DNA of 64,000 bases from Trichomonas vaginalis G3 (GCF_026262505.1 NC_067203.1:23107411-23171410); one strand, 5' to 3'. Positions 22,701-33,800 are shown, counted from the stretch's first letter. Translations and numbers: made by a program. Notes: generated from the sequence alone by a model not told the origin.

Positions 22701-23121
22701 CATGTTGCAAACTGATGGCCACTTTTTACATATTGATTTTGGCCACTTTTTGGGCAATTTCAAGACAAAATTGGGCTATCAGAGAGAGAATGCTCCATTC
22801 CACTTCTCTCCTGCATGCGCAAATGTTCTTGGAGATGTAAATGGAGAGATGTTCAAGCAGTTCAGGAAATTATGTGGAGATGCATTGAACATTCTCAGAC
22901 ATAACTCAAAACTCCTCGTAACACTGTTGATGCTCATGCTTGGAACAGGAATTCCTGAGTTGCAAAAGGCAGAAGATATCAGATACATGACTGATATGAT
23001 GTTCTTGGATAAGACTGACTCTGAAGCTAAAATTGAGTTCGACAAACTCACTGATATGTCTCTTGATTCAACAAGAACCAAACTTAATAACTTATTCCAC
23101 AATATCGCAGTTTCAGACTAA
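19717..23121 (+). CDS. Phosphoinositide 3-kinase catalytic subunit, class I-like (1134 aa)
   Basis: Lipid kinase that phosphorylates the 3-hydroxyl of inositol lipids at the plasma membrane. The domain order matches class I p110: an adaptor-binding-like N-terminus (residues 1-100, IDLLLPNGRTFFLPL), Ras-binding domain (about 300-395), C2 (about 440-590), helical PIK domain (about 625-790) and kinase domain (about 860-1125). Kinase motifs are intact: the ATP-binding Lys in VLFKVGDDLRQDQLT (about 876), the catalytic loop GIADRHPGNIM (about 986-996) and IDFGHFLGNFK (about 1004-1014), with an activation loop KLGYQREN. Basic residues in that loop favour a PIP2-capable class I enzyme. The stop TAAAA fits the TAAA poly(A) pattern. 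The gene looks intact. Confidence 0.95.
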   Translation: MTHRIDLLLPNGRTFFLPLDQDLKGCAVRDFLMHFELQNYVFCRNSPVQNQFDILYSSDTDKIKVSENITTDFIEAPLTSFFVSDRNVTSKQQRMPLFVFDIDEFIEQNAVLSASIPLTNFTRKHQRVILNVKLPTDLCINIEAKISKTVSSIQKQVYEQLASIYGQDAVRESKAYRLGTMKGEYPSHKLKLSESPEMMTAIKLQQQDITKPQFVMMQISAETEFSKAAKQYISDLELKNIIQTSEVLTFNSSFSELRKEVESARTSRLEQDPLLARMRLNASDPPLTTCRKKNVPIKVDTRYVALSGEATAISLAIQFDTTASQAIRDLFAKMQEHQGIGKDLNPDNYALTLQGTDEVVAGNFPIKEFVCVRQFLLSVTPFMNFLLVDKNQLIDQIKSKELSYSALPEPTPEQQYKPIILKEIEKPSFDIMGGFPHSIAKENFSIFIGGCFNIPPSLAASIYMIRAVIIHGSNELGAPVMTRPALGGTSVSWNEMLTVSLQIQQLPRSARVAITLYNYEKIGSKGSAIATINIPVFNFDGWYNSGVNFRSMWNGKDTDPLITTCQCEDDDATRILFEIPQYIFPIAHLSPPPQQSRQVGSSMRVTAQQKVAVDNLRKKVFDPLKKLTMEEKNLIYRYRHDLYDMSSFLPLVLSSIDYTVPTQAHEIAGLLQQWEKPKPAEALSLLDSEFADQRVRAYAVECLESLSDDEIMLYMLQLVQALKYEMYDDSPLCRFLFRRGLAEPKFLGHQLFWQLISEAHISHIRRRFSSFVVNFLYGSGIYRDELIKGYKFTQELVQLNHKLCKLSHTEATEPFREALKNFDLPNEFHLPMDPRLVVDAFIVEKCKVMNSKKKPFWLTFHNAAPFSTEPIRVLFKVGDDLRQDQLTLQVMRVMEYLWRKEGIDLHMRCYGVLPTGFNQGFIEVVPNAITEQALQQEKGTFAGVWDNNTLTDYLYKVNTTEQNQQLARENFMYSSAGYAVATCVLGIADRHPGNIMLQTDGHFLHIDFGHFLGNFKTKLGYQRENAPFHFSPACANVLGDVNGEMFKQFRKLCGDALNILRHNSKLLVTLLMLMLGTGIPELQKAEDIRYMTDMMFLDKTDSEAKIEFDKLTDMSLDSTRTKLNNLFHNIAVSD

Positions 23122-23585
23122 AAAAATTTTAGATATATTTTAAATTTAAGTCTATATTTAAAATTTCGAATTTTTTTTATTGAGCTTGAAAATTAATTAC
23201 ATTCAAAAAAAAATCCAAGAATGATAGAATGCTATTGTAATTCATACTTAAGCATATTCTATCATTTTAGGACAGTTTTTATTGGATTTTCTAGGTCATC
23301 AGGATCACAACGTAACGTCTTTCAATACATCCATCCGTTTGCTAGTTGAGTTTAGTGCAAAGATTTTCATAAAACTAATTCACATATATCATCTCATCGT
23401 CGTTAATAAAGTTTCTATTTCTCATTAATGAGCTAAAGGAGTTTGTTTAGATTTCTGTTTTTTTTTTATACCAAGATTTAATATCTCCAATTTTATCAAG
23501 TTTATGCCAGAAATGTACTTAAAAACTCATAAAGATAATATTTATTAAGTATTTTGCAAATGTAGTGTAAATGACAAAATGAGAT
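23122..23585. other. Intergenic DNA with an inverted repeat after PI3-kinase
   Basis: An 11-bp inverted repeat (AATGATAGAAT at 23220-23230, ATTCTATCATT at 23256-23266, plus inner GCT/AGC pairing) lies about 100 bp past the PI3-kinase stop and may be a 3'-end structure. No gene is seen in the rest. Confidence 0.55.
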
Positions 23586-24127
23586 TTAAAATGATAAGTC
23601 TTCATCTCCATCATGTTCAATTTCTGGAGGCGTTATTTCAGATGGTATTTGTCCATTTTTATCTGCAATATTTGCATCAGCGCCATTGTCAATGAGTTTT
23701 TGTATCATCTCATCTGATTTAATATAATATGCATGATGTAAAGGAGTCCAACCATTAACATTTATAGCATTAATGTCTGCCCCATGAGAAATTAAAGTTG
23801 AAACAATATCAAGACTGTTGCTTTTTGCAGCAAAATGAAGAGGCGTTTCTTGATTTCCATCTTTTAGATTTGGATTTGCTCCGCAATTAAGTAAAATCTC
23901 TGCAGACATGACATAATTATTAATTGCTGCATCTGAAAGAGGTGAAAAAGCATTTCCATCAATATCTGCTTGATTTTCAATTAAAATTCTGACAGAATTT
24001 ACAGAGTTCTTTTCTGCTGCATAATTAAGAGGTGTTTTATTAATGTAATCAAGTGAATTAACATCAGCACCATGCTTAATAAGAATTTGCACAATTTCTT
24101 GATAATCAAAACTTGCCGCAATGTGAA
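23586..24127 (-). pseudogene. Ankyrin-repeat protein, C-terminal fragment
   Basis: About 175 codons encode five ankyrin repeats of the trichomonad type, e.g. LHIAASFDYQEIVQILIKHG, then TPLNYAAEKNSVNSVRILIE, TPLHFAAKSNSLDIVSTLIS and TPLHHAYYIKSDEMIQKLID, with a short acidic end (IEHDGDEDLSF). Full-length members begin with a long N-terminal domain; here the reading stops making ankyrin sense at about 24127 and becomes an unrelated protein (24106-24660, overlapping in another frame). The fragment is therefore truncated at its 5' side by a rearrangement. The ATG at 24092 lies inside a repeat and is unlikely to be a true start. Confidence 0.75.
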
Positions 24128-24660
24128 GGTATACTTGTAACTATTGTTATATGTTTTGGATAAATTGATATGTCCTCTGGTATTATTGATTTATTATCAA
24201 ATATTAAAGTTCCATCTAAACACTTGATTTTAGGATGTAAAGAAATTGTGTCAGATATCATGGTTTCAATAGTAATCTCGGGAATATATATATCGGGATA
24301 TGAAATGTTGAAAAAACTTAACGATGAAAGTTTAGTTTCACTGTCAATTCTTCCAAAACAAATATTATTCAATATGTAATGACTGTTTGTTTGTTCTGAA
24401 CCATGAATCAAATGAACATTGTTATGGTTATCACCAAAAACAGAAACTGTGTAATTTGTGTTTGAATTTGATAAATTATCATATAGAACAAATGGACTGT
24501 CTTCATCATTGAAAATATAAATAGAAATATTTTCATTCAATGAACTGATTTCAGATGTTGAATTAATTTTCTTTGATCCAATTGGGCATTCCTTGGTAGA
24601 ATTCCCTAAGTAACAAAATTCCTCTGAAGAAATGAGTCTTAGAAAGGCAGGTAAGAGCAT
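24106..24660 (-). pseudogene. Surface-protein N-terminal fragment fused to ankyrin remnant
   Basis: From an ATG at 24660 the translation has a signal-peptide-like start (MLLPAFLRLISS), then an Asn/Ser/Ile-rich ectodomain with regular beta-strand spacing (for example CYLGNSTKECPIGSKKINST, then NISIYIFNDEDSPFVLYDNL). This is the style of the beta-helix surface proteins of trichomonads. It runs out of meaningful sequence at about 24128, exactly where the ankyrin frame begins. The two fragments were joined by recombination, not read as one protein. The upstream frame to 24726 has no ATG. Confidence 0.5.
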
Positions 24661-24727
24661 CAATAATCTTGCTGGATAATGATTTTTATGACGATAATTT
24701 TTTATAGAAATTTCTGACAAAATCAAT

Positions 24728-25201
24728 CTAAGAAAACATGATTAATGAAATGATTTAAGTCCATTTTTTAATTCAATTTTTCAGCTTTTGATCTGAAATT
24801 TGCTCTCAATCTCATAAAATGGTAAACAATATTGAAAACATTATCATTTTATATCCTCAATCAATCCAACGTCTAATACTTTTTATTGTATTATCTATTT
24901 GAGTTTTGTTTTCTTTCACCTTTAACTCGTTTAAATACCAATTTAAAATCGTATTGTTCTGAGAATTAATTAATTAATTAAAGCAAAATCCGAAATTTAT
25001 TACAAAATAATATTATCCCTATGGGAACTATGAATTTTTTGCATATTATTTAATTAAATCGGATTTTTGTCGATATTTTGAGAATTTTGTTTATAACATA
25101 GGCATACACCATCCCCCAAATCAATAGATATAGTATTACTATTCTTTTATTGATATTAATACAATTTCAGCATATTATTATTTAATACTAATTCAAGAAA
25201 T
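24728..25201. other. AT-rich spacer between surface-gene remnants
   Basis: No gene is supported. It contains a short TTAA microsatellite (AATTAATTAATTAATTAAAG near 24966). Confidence 0.5.
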
Positions 25202-26060
25202 TTGTTAAACATTATTCAATTTCAATTAACAAAAAATCATTTATTTTTCGACTCTCCAGATGATATTTGGAGAGAATACTACGGTGACACAAATTCTCTT
25301 ACAAAATATCGAATCGATGAAAATATTACATTTACGGACCATATATTAGTTTTTCATGTTTACTTTATCAATCTAGATGATCCCGTTCTCAACATTAGCG
25401 AAAATCCGAACAATAAAGTTTTTGTTTATAATACTATTTTTGACACGATTCAAAATGGAGAAAATTATCAATCAGGATGTGTTTATCAAGAAAAAGGTCA
25501 ATGTGTCCAGTATAAAATCTGTAATATCAATTTAATTACAAGTTTTACATCATATATGAGCATGAAAACTACAATTTCTTGATTGATATATCTGATTGTG
25601 GAACCGACATAATACCAGAACATTATGGTGGAAATATTTCTGTTCAAAACACCAATATATCAAATCAAGAATCAATAGGTTATCCTGCAGGTTATGTATT
25701 TCGATATTCCGATACCGGCTTAATTTCTTTTTGTAGGTTTGTCAATAATACATCAGAAGTGTCAGCCTGTCTTTTAAATTATGCATTTGAAGGAATAATA
25801 CATCATACTATTATATGCAATAATAAATGTTACAACTCCACTGATAATGACGTAAGCGGAATAATTTGCTGTTTATACACTTCTGTTAATATAACATCCT
25901 GTTCAATAATTGATAATGCATGAAGTTATTTATTTCATCTGGAATATTCAATAATGATTGTTGAATCATGCTTCATAAATATTAGTGCTGAAAACAACAA
26001 ACACATATCTTCAGTTATATTTAGCAGTTTAAAACTTATTAAATATTCATTTATTTTGCC
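25202..26060 (+). pseudogene. Decayed beta-helix (Pmp-like) surface protein fragment
   Basis: Translations in two frames show the parallel beta-helix pattern of trichomonad polymorphic-membrane-type proteins: YNTIFDTIQNGENYQSGCVY, then after a frame change near 25560 YNFLIDISDCGTDIIPEHYG, SFCRFVNNTSEVSACLLNY and VNITSCSIIDNA, with a further stop at 25921 and continuing signal (ESCFINISAENN) to about 26050. There is no ATG at the left edge and at least two disabling changes. It is a 5'- and 3'-truncated pseudogene. Confidence 0.65.
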
Positions 26061-26208
26061 AGAATCTAATTAAAAAACTCAATGCTTTCCCTTCAAAATA
26101 TAATCATTTTTCCCCACATATTTATTTGTTCTATAGATATCATTTAATCCAGTTGAGCAATCTTGGAAATTCATTTGTATACTCTGTTAATTTTGGTGAG
26201 GGAATCTT

Positions 26209-26270
26209 TCCATAAAAGATAATGATGGAAAAACTGCACTTGAGTTGACAGGAAAACAAAATTCATAACA
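26209..26270 (+). pseudogene. Tiny ankyrin-repeat end remnant
   Basis: The codons for Asp-Asn-Asp-Gly-Lys-Thr-Ala-Leu-Glu-Leu-Thr-Gly followed by a stop match the way trichomonad ankyrin proteins end (D..GKTALE). It is only about 20 codons, without upstream repeats in frame. It supports the picture of a recombination scrap heap of ankyrin and surface genes from 23586 to about 26300. Confidence 0.35.
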
Positions 26271-26610
26271 AACAACAAATTATTTTATTCATGATTGTAA
26301 ATATAGTAATTTGATAGCTTGAAAAGTTTGAATTTCTGAGTTTCGCCTCCCTTATTAGAAAATCTGTCATACAAAACGTTCCAATCATGCATCTGTCCTC
26401 AAATATAATAGTATTAATGTGTACATTCTCATTTTCTCATTAAACTTTGATTTAGAGGAAATATTTTTACACATTTAGGATAAAAACCAATATTCCAATA
26501 TAAAACTTGCATATTATGTTACAAAAAATATAAATACAGAATTTAATTATCCTTGATTGCTAAAATGTAAAGTTTTGAGAAGGAAACTTTTGAATGGAAA
26601 TTACAAAAAA
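26271..26610. other. AT-rich intergenic DNA before the LRR gene
   Basis: No gene is seen. The frame of the next gene is open from 26557, but the first ATG is at 26611, so the last part is a 5' leader. Confidence 0.5.
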
Positions 26611-29600
26611 ATGACTCGATTTGATTTATATGCTCCGGGAAACAAACCAGTGTCTTTCACTCAGTTTGAGAAAGAAACTATAGAGTCTGCTTTCCCATCT
26701 GGTGAAGCTCCAATTCATTTTGCCTTCAGAACAGACATTCGAGTCAAAAAAGAAACTCATCGTAACGATATTTGTGCTGTTTCACCACATTTCATTGCGT
26801 GTTTCAAACAGAAGACATATGGAGAAAAGCCAGAACTCTATTATAAGCTTCACATATCCAAAATTCAGCTTATGTGTTATGCGGATGATCCGTTTGTATT
26901 CATTAAGACAGAGGAAGATAAACTAACAGTCACAGGACATCAGTGTCTTACGTTTGCACAAATTGTATATCGTAATTACCTCATATCTTTTCCTACAAAA
27001 ACTCAAGATGAAATTTTCGAACTTCGTACATCGGATATTTCGCTATTTCCATTAATAAAACTTCCAATATCACTCTCCCAAACATTCCAATTTGCTTATT
27101 CTTCATTTGCTGCTGAACAAGAAGTTCCTTATCGTCAAGAAGTTGTTAGATACGTTCATAACATGATTGTAACAAAGAACCCAATTCTGGATCTTTCACA
27201 GTTACCAGCAGATCTCTTTGTAGACACAGGAAAGAAATCTGCTTTTGATCCAGTGTTTGACGCTTTACATCTTACAAAAATAGGTCCAGGAATATGTTGT
27301 GTGAACCAATCGAGACCGAAATTACTCTCTTCTCTTGCCGATTCTGTTGATAAAGGCTTACAATTTAATATTATTCATTTAGACAATTGTGGCATTATCG
27401 ATGGCATGCAGCAACTCAAAGAAGCCATATTCAAGAAGGAAGATTTCCCTTGTTTGTACTGGAATTTAAATAATAACAAAATTAAGGGTTGGAATTACTT
27501 TTGTGAGATCCTTTCGAAGCAGAAGTCACCACTTAAGCATTTATCACTCTCAAATTGCGGTTTGACGTCAAAAGATTTAATTCTTTTGTTTAATACTTTA
27601 TCTCAGAACAATAACCTCTGGGAACTACGCGATATATGCTTAGCAGGAACAACCTTTGATCCTAAATCAATGTCTGCTATCAGAGAATTCATTAAAGTTT
27701 TATCTGACAATAATACAATGAAAATCGTTAGTTTAGACTTATCCCATGGTCAGAAAATTAATAATTTTATGCAAATTCTCGCTTCCTCGCCAAACGGATT
27801 AAGAGATTTGAACATTTCAAATTGTATTTTAGATAAAAATTCACAAGAAGCTCTGATAACCATAGTTGATAACTCAAAGACACTCAAGAGACTTGACATC
27901 AGCTATTCGCATGTCTCCCCTGAGTTTGTTGCGAGATTAATCGTTTCATTTTCCAAAAACATCGATTTGAAGCTGATTGAACTCAATTTGAGCGGTCTAC
28001 AATTGAATGGAACCAAACTTATACCAGTTATTACGGCTCTACTCAACAGCGACGAAGAAAAATTCGATTCAATTTTATTTAATGAGGAAAACATGACTTC
28101 AGAAGATGTTAAGAACCTTATTCCTGTACTGAAAGACTTTGTAAACCTAAGGTACGTCTCTTTCTCCAATAATTTCAATGAAAAAATGGTCGGTGTCGGA
28201 AATCTTCTCGGAGACCTTCTTAGTTTGCCAAATCTTAAGAGAATTGATATCTCCGGATCACAGGAATTCAGTATGAAGCAAGAACTGGTTCCTTTCCTTA
28301 GAAAAGCTTCAAAAGCCGGTCTGGAGCATTTAGACATCACCGGACAAGCAATTGGAGACAAGGATTACAGTACAATTGCTCAGTTCGTCAGGCAATGCAC
28401 AAATCTTCAAACTCTTAAATTTGATAATAATAACGTTACATCTGTTGAATTACTGTTAGATTTAGTAGCCGCTCTTAACGCTAATAAGTCAGTTATACTC
28501 GCTTACTTCCCTACTAACGATGCAAGGGCAATTGTTCAAAAAGCGAAATCAAATCAGAAATCTAACTTGGCACAGAGGCTTGGCGACATCCAGATCAGTC
28601 TTATGCAGTATATAAATGAGCATAGATACAAAAAGAAGCTTGGAAGCGTATTACCTTTCGAGTCTACACCAGAAATTTCGGAAATTATCCAAGAAATCAC
28701 CGAAAACTACGTCAAAATGCTTGAAAACTATCCAGAATTAAGAACACACTCAGCTGTCTGCAAAGAGCTCAATCTTCCTCTTCCTTTCCAAAGAATTGGC
28801 GATGTTGTTGAAGATGGTGGCCAAATCCATCAAAACTCTATCGGCGATTTGACAGTTTACATGACAGAATCCATGAAATTTACAATTCAAGAGGAAGTAA
28901 CTAATTACGAGACATTTGCATTCACAACAGCCAATCCAAACTTCATATCTGTTGTAGAGGAACACAACCCAGAGCCCGGAAGAGTCTCTTTCGTCACAAA
29001 AGAGAGAGATCTCAAGGAAGAAGAGGAAATTAAAGAGGAAGAACCAAAAGAAAAGGTCAAAAGACCAAAGAAGAAGATCAACTACTATGAGGATGATGAT
29101 TCCGATGACGAAGAGAAGCTAATTAAGTTTGAAAAAAGAAGATATAAAGAAGAAGTAGATAGTGATGACGAAAAACTTCCTCAATTCACTAAAAAGAGAG
29201 ATTATAATGATATAGATGATGAAGGAAAGAGAAAGAGACTCTATGGTGCTTTGCCTCAGCCAAAGAAAGAAAAAAGAAGATTTGATAACGAAAATAGAAA
29301 GCAGAGAAGACCATTTGACACAATAAATGATAATGATGACGAAAGTGAGGAAGAAGAACTACCAAAGAAGGCTTCAAAGAGAAAATTAAAAATTTCTGAT
29401 TCAGATTCTGAAGAAGAACCTCCAAAACCAAAGCAGAAGAGCGAAGAAAGTGACAAAAAGAAGAAAAACTCAAAGAGAAAGCTCCAATTATCTGATTCTG
29501 AAGAGGAAGAAGTTAAAAAACCTTCAAAACGTAAAAAACCTGTTGTAAAGGATTCTGAATCGGAAGATGATGAACCAAAGAAACCGTCGAAGAGAAAGAA

Positions 29601-29949
29601 ACCTATTCTGAGTGATTCTGAAGATGATGACGAAATTCCTCAGAAAAAATCATCAAATTCTAAGAAATCTAATGGTTTCAAGCCATCAGAGATGCCAATA
29701 ATACCAATAGATATTCCAGAACATGAATCTTTTGCGGATCTCGCTGAAGAATCAGATGATGACAAAATTGTCAAACCAATGAAGAACAAGAAGTCATCAT
29801 CTGCTTCAAATAAGAAGAACTTTAAGTGGTCTGATGATTCTGATAGCGAAGAACCAGTTCCAAAGAAGAAATCAAAGAGAAATCCAGAACTTGATGATAC
29901 TCCTATTCCTACACAATATCTTGCCCATAAAAAGAAAGGAAAGAAATGA
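26611..29949 (+). CDS. Large leucine-rich-repeat protein with acidic/basic tail, CARMIL-like N-terminus (1112 aa)
   Basis: The ATG at 26611 is chosen because 26557-26610 is open only through non-ATG codons. Residues about 20-140 look like a PH-type domain as in CARMIL proteins (DICAVSPHFIACFKQ...YYKLHISKIQLMCYADDPFVFIKTEEDKL). Residues about 250-650 hold ribonuclease-inhibitor-type LRRs (LKHLSLSNCGLTSKDLILLF; LRDLNISNCILDKNSQEALI; LKRLDISYSHVSPEF). From about 830 on the chain is low-complexity: alternating Lys/Arg clusters and repeated SDSEEE / DSESEDDE blocks, which are typical CK2 sites and nucleolar-like tails. Trichomonads have many PH-LRR proteins; this tail suggests a nuclear or cytoskeletal scaffold, which is inference. 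The gene looks intact. Confidence 0.8.
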   Translation: MTRFDLYAPGNKPVSFTQFEKETIESAFPSGEAPIHFAFRTDIRVKKETHRNDICAVSPHFIACFKQKTYGEKPELYYKLHISKIQLMCYADDPFVFIKTEEDKLTVTGHQCLTFAQIVYRNYLISFPTKTQDEIFELRTSDISLFPLIKLPISLSQTFQFAYSSFAAEQEVPYRQEVVRYVHNMIVTKNPILDLSQLPADLFVDTGKKSAFDPVFDALHLTKIGPGICCVNQSRPKLLSSLADSVDKGLQFNIIHLDNCGIIDGMQQLKEAIFKKEDFPCLYWNLNNNKIKGWNYFCEILSKQKSPLKHLSLSNCGLTSKDLILLFNTLSQNNNLWELRDICLAGTTFDPKSMSAIREFIKVLSDNNTMKIVSLDLSHGQKINNFMQILASSPNGLRDLNISNCILDKNSQEALITIVDNSKTLKRLDISYSHVSPEFVARLIVSFSKNIDLKLIELNLSGLQLNGTKLIPVITALLNSDEEKFDSILFNEENMTSEDVKNLIPVLKDFVNLRYVSFSNNFNEKMVGVGNLLGDLLSLPNLKRIDISGSQEFSMKQELVPFLRKASKAGLEHLDITGQAIGDKDYSTIAQFVRQCTNLQTLKFDNNNVTSVELLLDLVAALNANKSVILAYFPTNDARAIVQKAKSNQKSNLAQRLGDIQISLMQYINEHRYKKKLGSVLPFESTPEISEIIQEITENYVKMLENYPELRTHSAVCKELNLPLPFQRIGDVVEDGGQIHQNSIGDLTVYMTESMKFTIQEEVTNYETFAFTTANPNFISVVEEHNPEPGRVSFVTKERDLKEEEEIKEEEPKEKVKRPKKKINYYEDDDSDDEEKLIKFEKRRYKEEVDSDDEKLPQFTKKRDYNDIDDEGKRKRLYGALPQPKKEKRRFDNENRKQRRPFDTINDNDDESEEEELPKKASKRKLKISDSDSEEEPPKPKQKSEESDKKKKNSKRKLQLSDSEEEEVKKPSKRKKPVVKDSESEDDEPKKPSKRKKPILSDSEDDDEIPQKKSSNSKKSNGFKPSEMPIIPIDIPEHESFADLAEESDDDKIVKPMKNKKSSSASNKKNFKWSDDSDSEEPVPKKKSKRNPELDDTPIPTQYLAHKKKGKK

Positions 29950-30869
29950 AATCCTATCGTTTTAATTCATTTTGTTTATAATTTGTTATTTTTTGAGTAA
30001 AATTTATTTTAAATCGATTCAAAACTCTTTAATCAACGTAAATCAATAAGATCAAGATAGAAATATTAAGCTTGAGCAATATAAATTTACTCAATCAAGA
30101 ATTATTTTTAAAATTTATTTCTTTTTATGATTTTTCCATTCATTAAATAAAGTATAAACTTGGGCTCAAGCAAAGAAGTCGATATTTAGGTATTTCAAAT
30201 CTCAACGCTAGATTTCAGAACTCATATATGAAAAAAATAAAGTTTAGTAACAATTATCACAAAAAAGACCAAACGACTTTGCTCATATTTTATGCATATT
30301 ATATTATAATCCGTAATTTGTAAAGATAAAACGAAAATTTATGAAAATTTTTATATTTTTATACGGAATTAGTAGAATTCAGTAATTGATTTTTTCTTGA
30401 CTTCATATATGGTGAATAGATATGTAATAAGAGTTCAAAAATTCAATGATTATATAAAATATATGAAAGTAATTCGGAAATTATATCGCAATATTAAAGG
30501 AATGTAGTAAGATTTCGAACATATTTGTTGAAGTTGATGATTTAAAAAACTATTTGCTACATTTATTTTATCTTTGCAAGTTATAAAATTTAATTTCATT
30601 ATTTTTATCGATAAGCATGTTGTTTGCGAAGTTTAGCGTAATTGCGGAATGCTGTTTTCAACAATTAACATAATATCTTTTCGAAAATAACATTATTTAT
30701 ATATTTTTTGTTATAAAATTGATTTAATGTCGATTTGTCCGAAAGATTTGCCGGGAATTATCTGTACAATAGACTGCTAATTAGATATTTCTTATGGTTC
30801 CTGTCAGATATAAATTCTGACCAACCAAAAAGGCATGAAAATCTTCGTCCATTTGAAAAAGTGACTAAA
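29950..30869. other. AT-rich intergenic DNA
   Basis: No gene is supported. The frame of the next gene is open from about 30735 but lacks an ATG until 30870. Confidence 0.5.
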
Positions 30870-33800
30870 ATGCCGAATGATTCATCGAATTCTAGGAAAG
30901 GCAAAAGCAATTTTGCCCCCAAAACCGGATATACCCACAAAAATCAACAGATTGACTTCGTTGATGAATACAGTTTTGCCCAAACACAGCTAGATTCTCA
31001 AGATTTACTCAAAGTTAATACATTCATTGCATGCTTCAATGCAGGAGAACGCATATCCATGTCTTCTAGGGTCAGCAATTTCAGTATTAGCACTTTTGGC
31101 TCATTTTGCGAGATATTAATAACGAAAAAAATTTACGGACCGTTTTTATTGATTCTTCCACCAGAATTAGTAAAAATGTGGTTTGATGCTATATCTCAAA
31201 GCAAAATCATTACAACAGTTCTCTATAACGCTCCTCCTGAAAAAAGAAATCAAATTTCGAATGACTTCTACAAAAAGGATGGCTCTTATACATTCCATCT
31301 CTTAATAACTACCTCTGACATTTATCGTGAGGATATCAACAAATTTAAATCCATGAATTTTGCGTTTTCATTGATTAACAGGAATGATGACCAACAACAG
31401 ATAGAAGTCAATTCACATTCGATCATATTTAACCAATTCGAGTCATTCGGGCGATATACAATCGAAACTCATAAAATGATCTCCACAATTAACAGATTGA
31501 CACTTCCATCTGAAGAAAAAGATAAAATATACTTCGTACAGAAGCAGTTTCAGCTTTTCTTTCCTTCTTACGATACAGAAAATTTATTATTGGAATCTCC
31601 AACGATAAAATACGTAAATTGTCCACTTACTCAAACCCAAAGAATGAGTATCAAAAATTTACTCTATCAGCATACAAATGATATCAAAGGAAACAATTTT
31701 AAGATTTTACGTCGAGAAATTGAAAGAGTTTGCCATCATCCTTACTTAATCTTTGGTAATGAACTCACATATAAGGAAAATATCATCGAAGCTTCGTCAA
31801 AAATCCAAACTCTTAACGAAATAATTGCAAATCATCATTCTCACGTTTTAATCGTCTCAGATTACATTAAAATGCTTGACATTGTCGAAGATTTTCTTTT
31901 GACAACAGATCATGCATATACTCGTGATAAATTTTCGAATGGAATTATTTTAATGCACATTCGCGACTTTTCTTTACAAGAAATGATTGAGAAATCAGAA
32001 ACAATCATTTTTACAGATGTTTTCGTTGACGGAATCAAAGGAAACAAGCATTTGATCAGGCTAACATGCGATGATTTAACAGAATCAAATTGGGAACACA
32101 TAAAAGATGAACAACTTTGCAAGTTTGCTTCTATCAAAGCTTTTATTAACATTGATTCCAAATCTAGCTTCACAGAGACCTCTCAACCGACAGAATTATC
32201 TGATTCGTTCTTATCCTTAGCCGAAATGGACAATTTCTGGGAAATTTTCTTAGAATCAGATTTAAACGACGAGAATACAGCAGAAGAACACCAACCAATC
32301 AAAAAATTGTCGATCAGACAGAGAAACCAATTTATTCGCTGCATTTTCAATTTCTATTGGAACAGATGGGAGTATGTCAGGAAATATACAGGATTAAACC
32401 TAAGCGATGATGATCTCCGAACTGTGGCTGATATAATAATTCGTAAGATTTATAATTTGTCACAACACCAAGGCAATTACTTCGCAGTTAGTGATATACT
32501 ACGTAATGAAGCAACCGATGAGAGTTTAATCGACTTTGATGACAAAATTATTCCTTATTTAAGGTCGAACGCCGATAACTTCTTAAACCGACTCCAAATC
32601 CTTAGGTTCTTTGAAATAGCTTCTAAAGCTGAGATTACAACAGAGTTCCAAATCCCAGATGACATGAAAGAGGTTTGGTGGACAAAAGATCACAGTATGG
32701 CCATGGTCAAATTCGTTGCTAACCACGGATTTTCAGAATTTGATGATATTGATCTGGAAAATACTGATATTTATAATTATATCTCAGAAAATATCACAAC
32801 AATCAAAGATGTAATAGATTTTGTTGTTCTCAATACAGACCAGGCATCTAAAATATGCGAAACACCATATGTTGTCGAGTATTTCTTCGTTAATGATGAA
32901 TTTAAATCAAAATGGAACAAAGAAGACATTACGAAAGTCGTTAAGTTCCTATTCAATCATGGAATACCTATTGATAAAGATGGCTCGGAAGATTATAACG
33001 CTTTTCATGAAAAATTGAAGATTGAAAACAAATCTGCTGAAGATATTCAAGCGATTGTTAAGAATATGATTGATAATGCAACTGCAAAGAGCAACATCGA
33101 AATCTTCCATGACCACACTGAAGATTTCATTGAACATATCACAACAATGAAAGAGTTGCATTTCATCATTAATGGAAGAACTGATGAAGAAATATTGTTT
33201 ATTCTGCATAGAACAAAGAAATGGTCCCAATTACCCAAGTTATTCAATTCTCAGATTGAAATGAAGTTCTTTAAGTTGCTTTTCCAAGGCGGATTTGATG
33301 CTTTACCAGAGATTTCCAGAGATCCAGATATTTTGGCCGCATTTGGTAAGACAAAACCATCAGCTCTCACTAAATTTACAAAAGTCTCTGCAAGAATCCA
33401 CTTAATTGCAGGATCAATAAGACTCGGAAAGGAAATAACGGAAGATGTTGTCAACCAATATATCAAACGAAGCAGAAAAGGAACAAGTGACGATCAGAAT
33501 TCAGCTCAAGAGCCAAATAGTTCTCCCAAACCGAAATCAAGATCAAAACCAAAGCCAAAACCAGAAGATAAGCCTCAAGAGCAACAAAAGGAGGAAGAAA
33601 AACAAAATCAATCAGATGATCACTCTCCAAAGCCGAATCAACAACAAAAATCATCAGCACCATCAACTCCAAGGCCAATCAAAGGCAAGCTTCTATCAGA
33701 AGTCACATTTCCTTTCGAAATTACAGCGACCACAAAAGTATTTTCTCTCGGAACCGTTGTTTACGACCGACCAGCTTATCATACAGAACGATATATTTAT

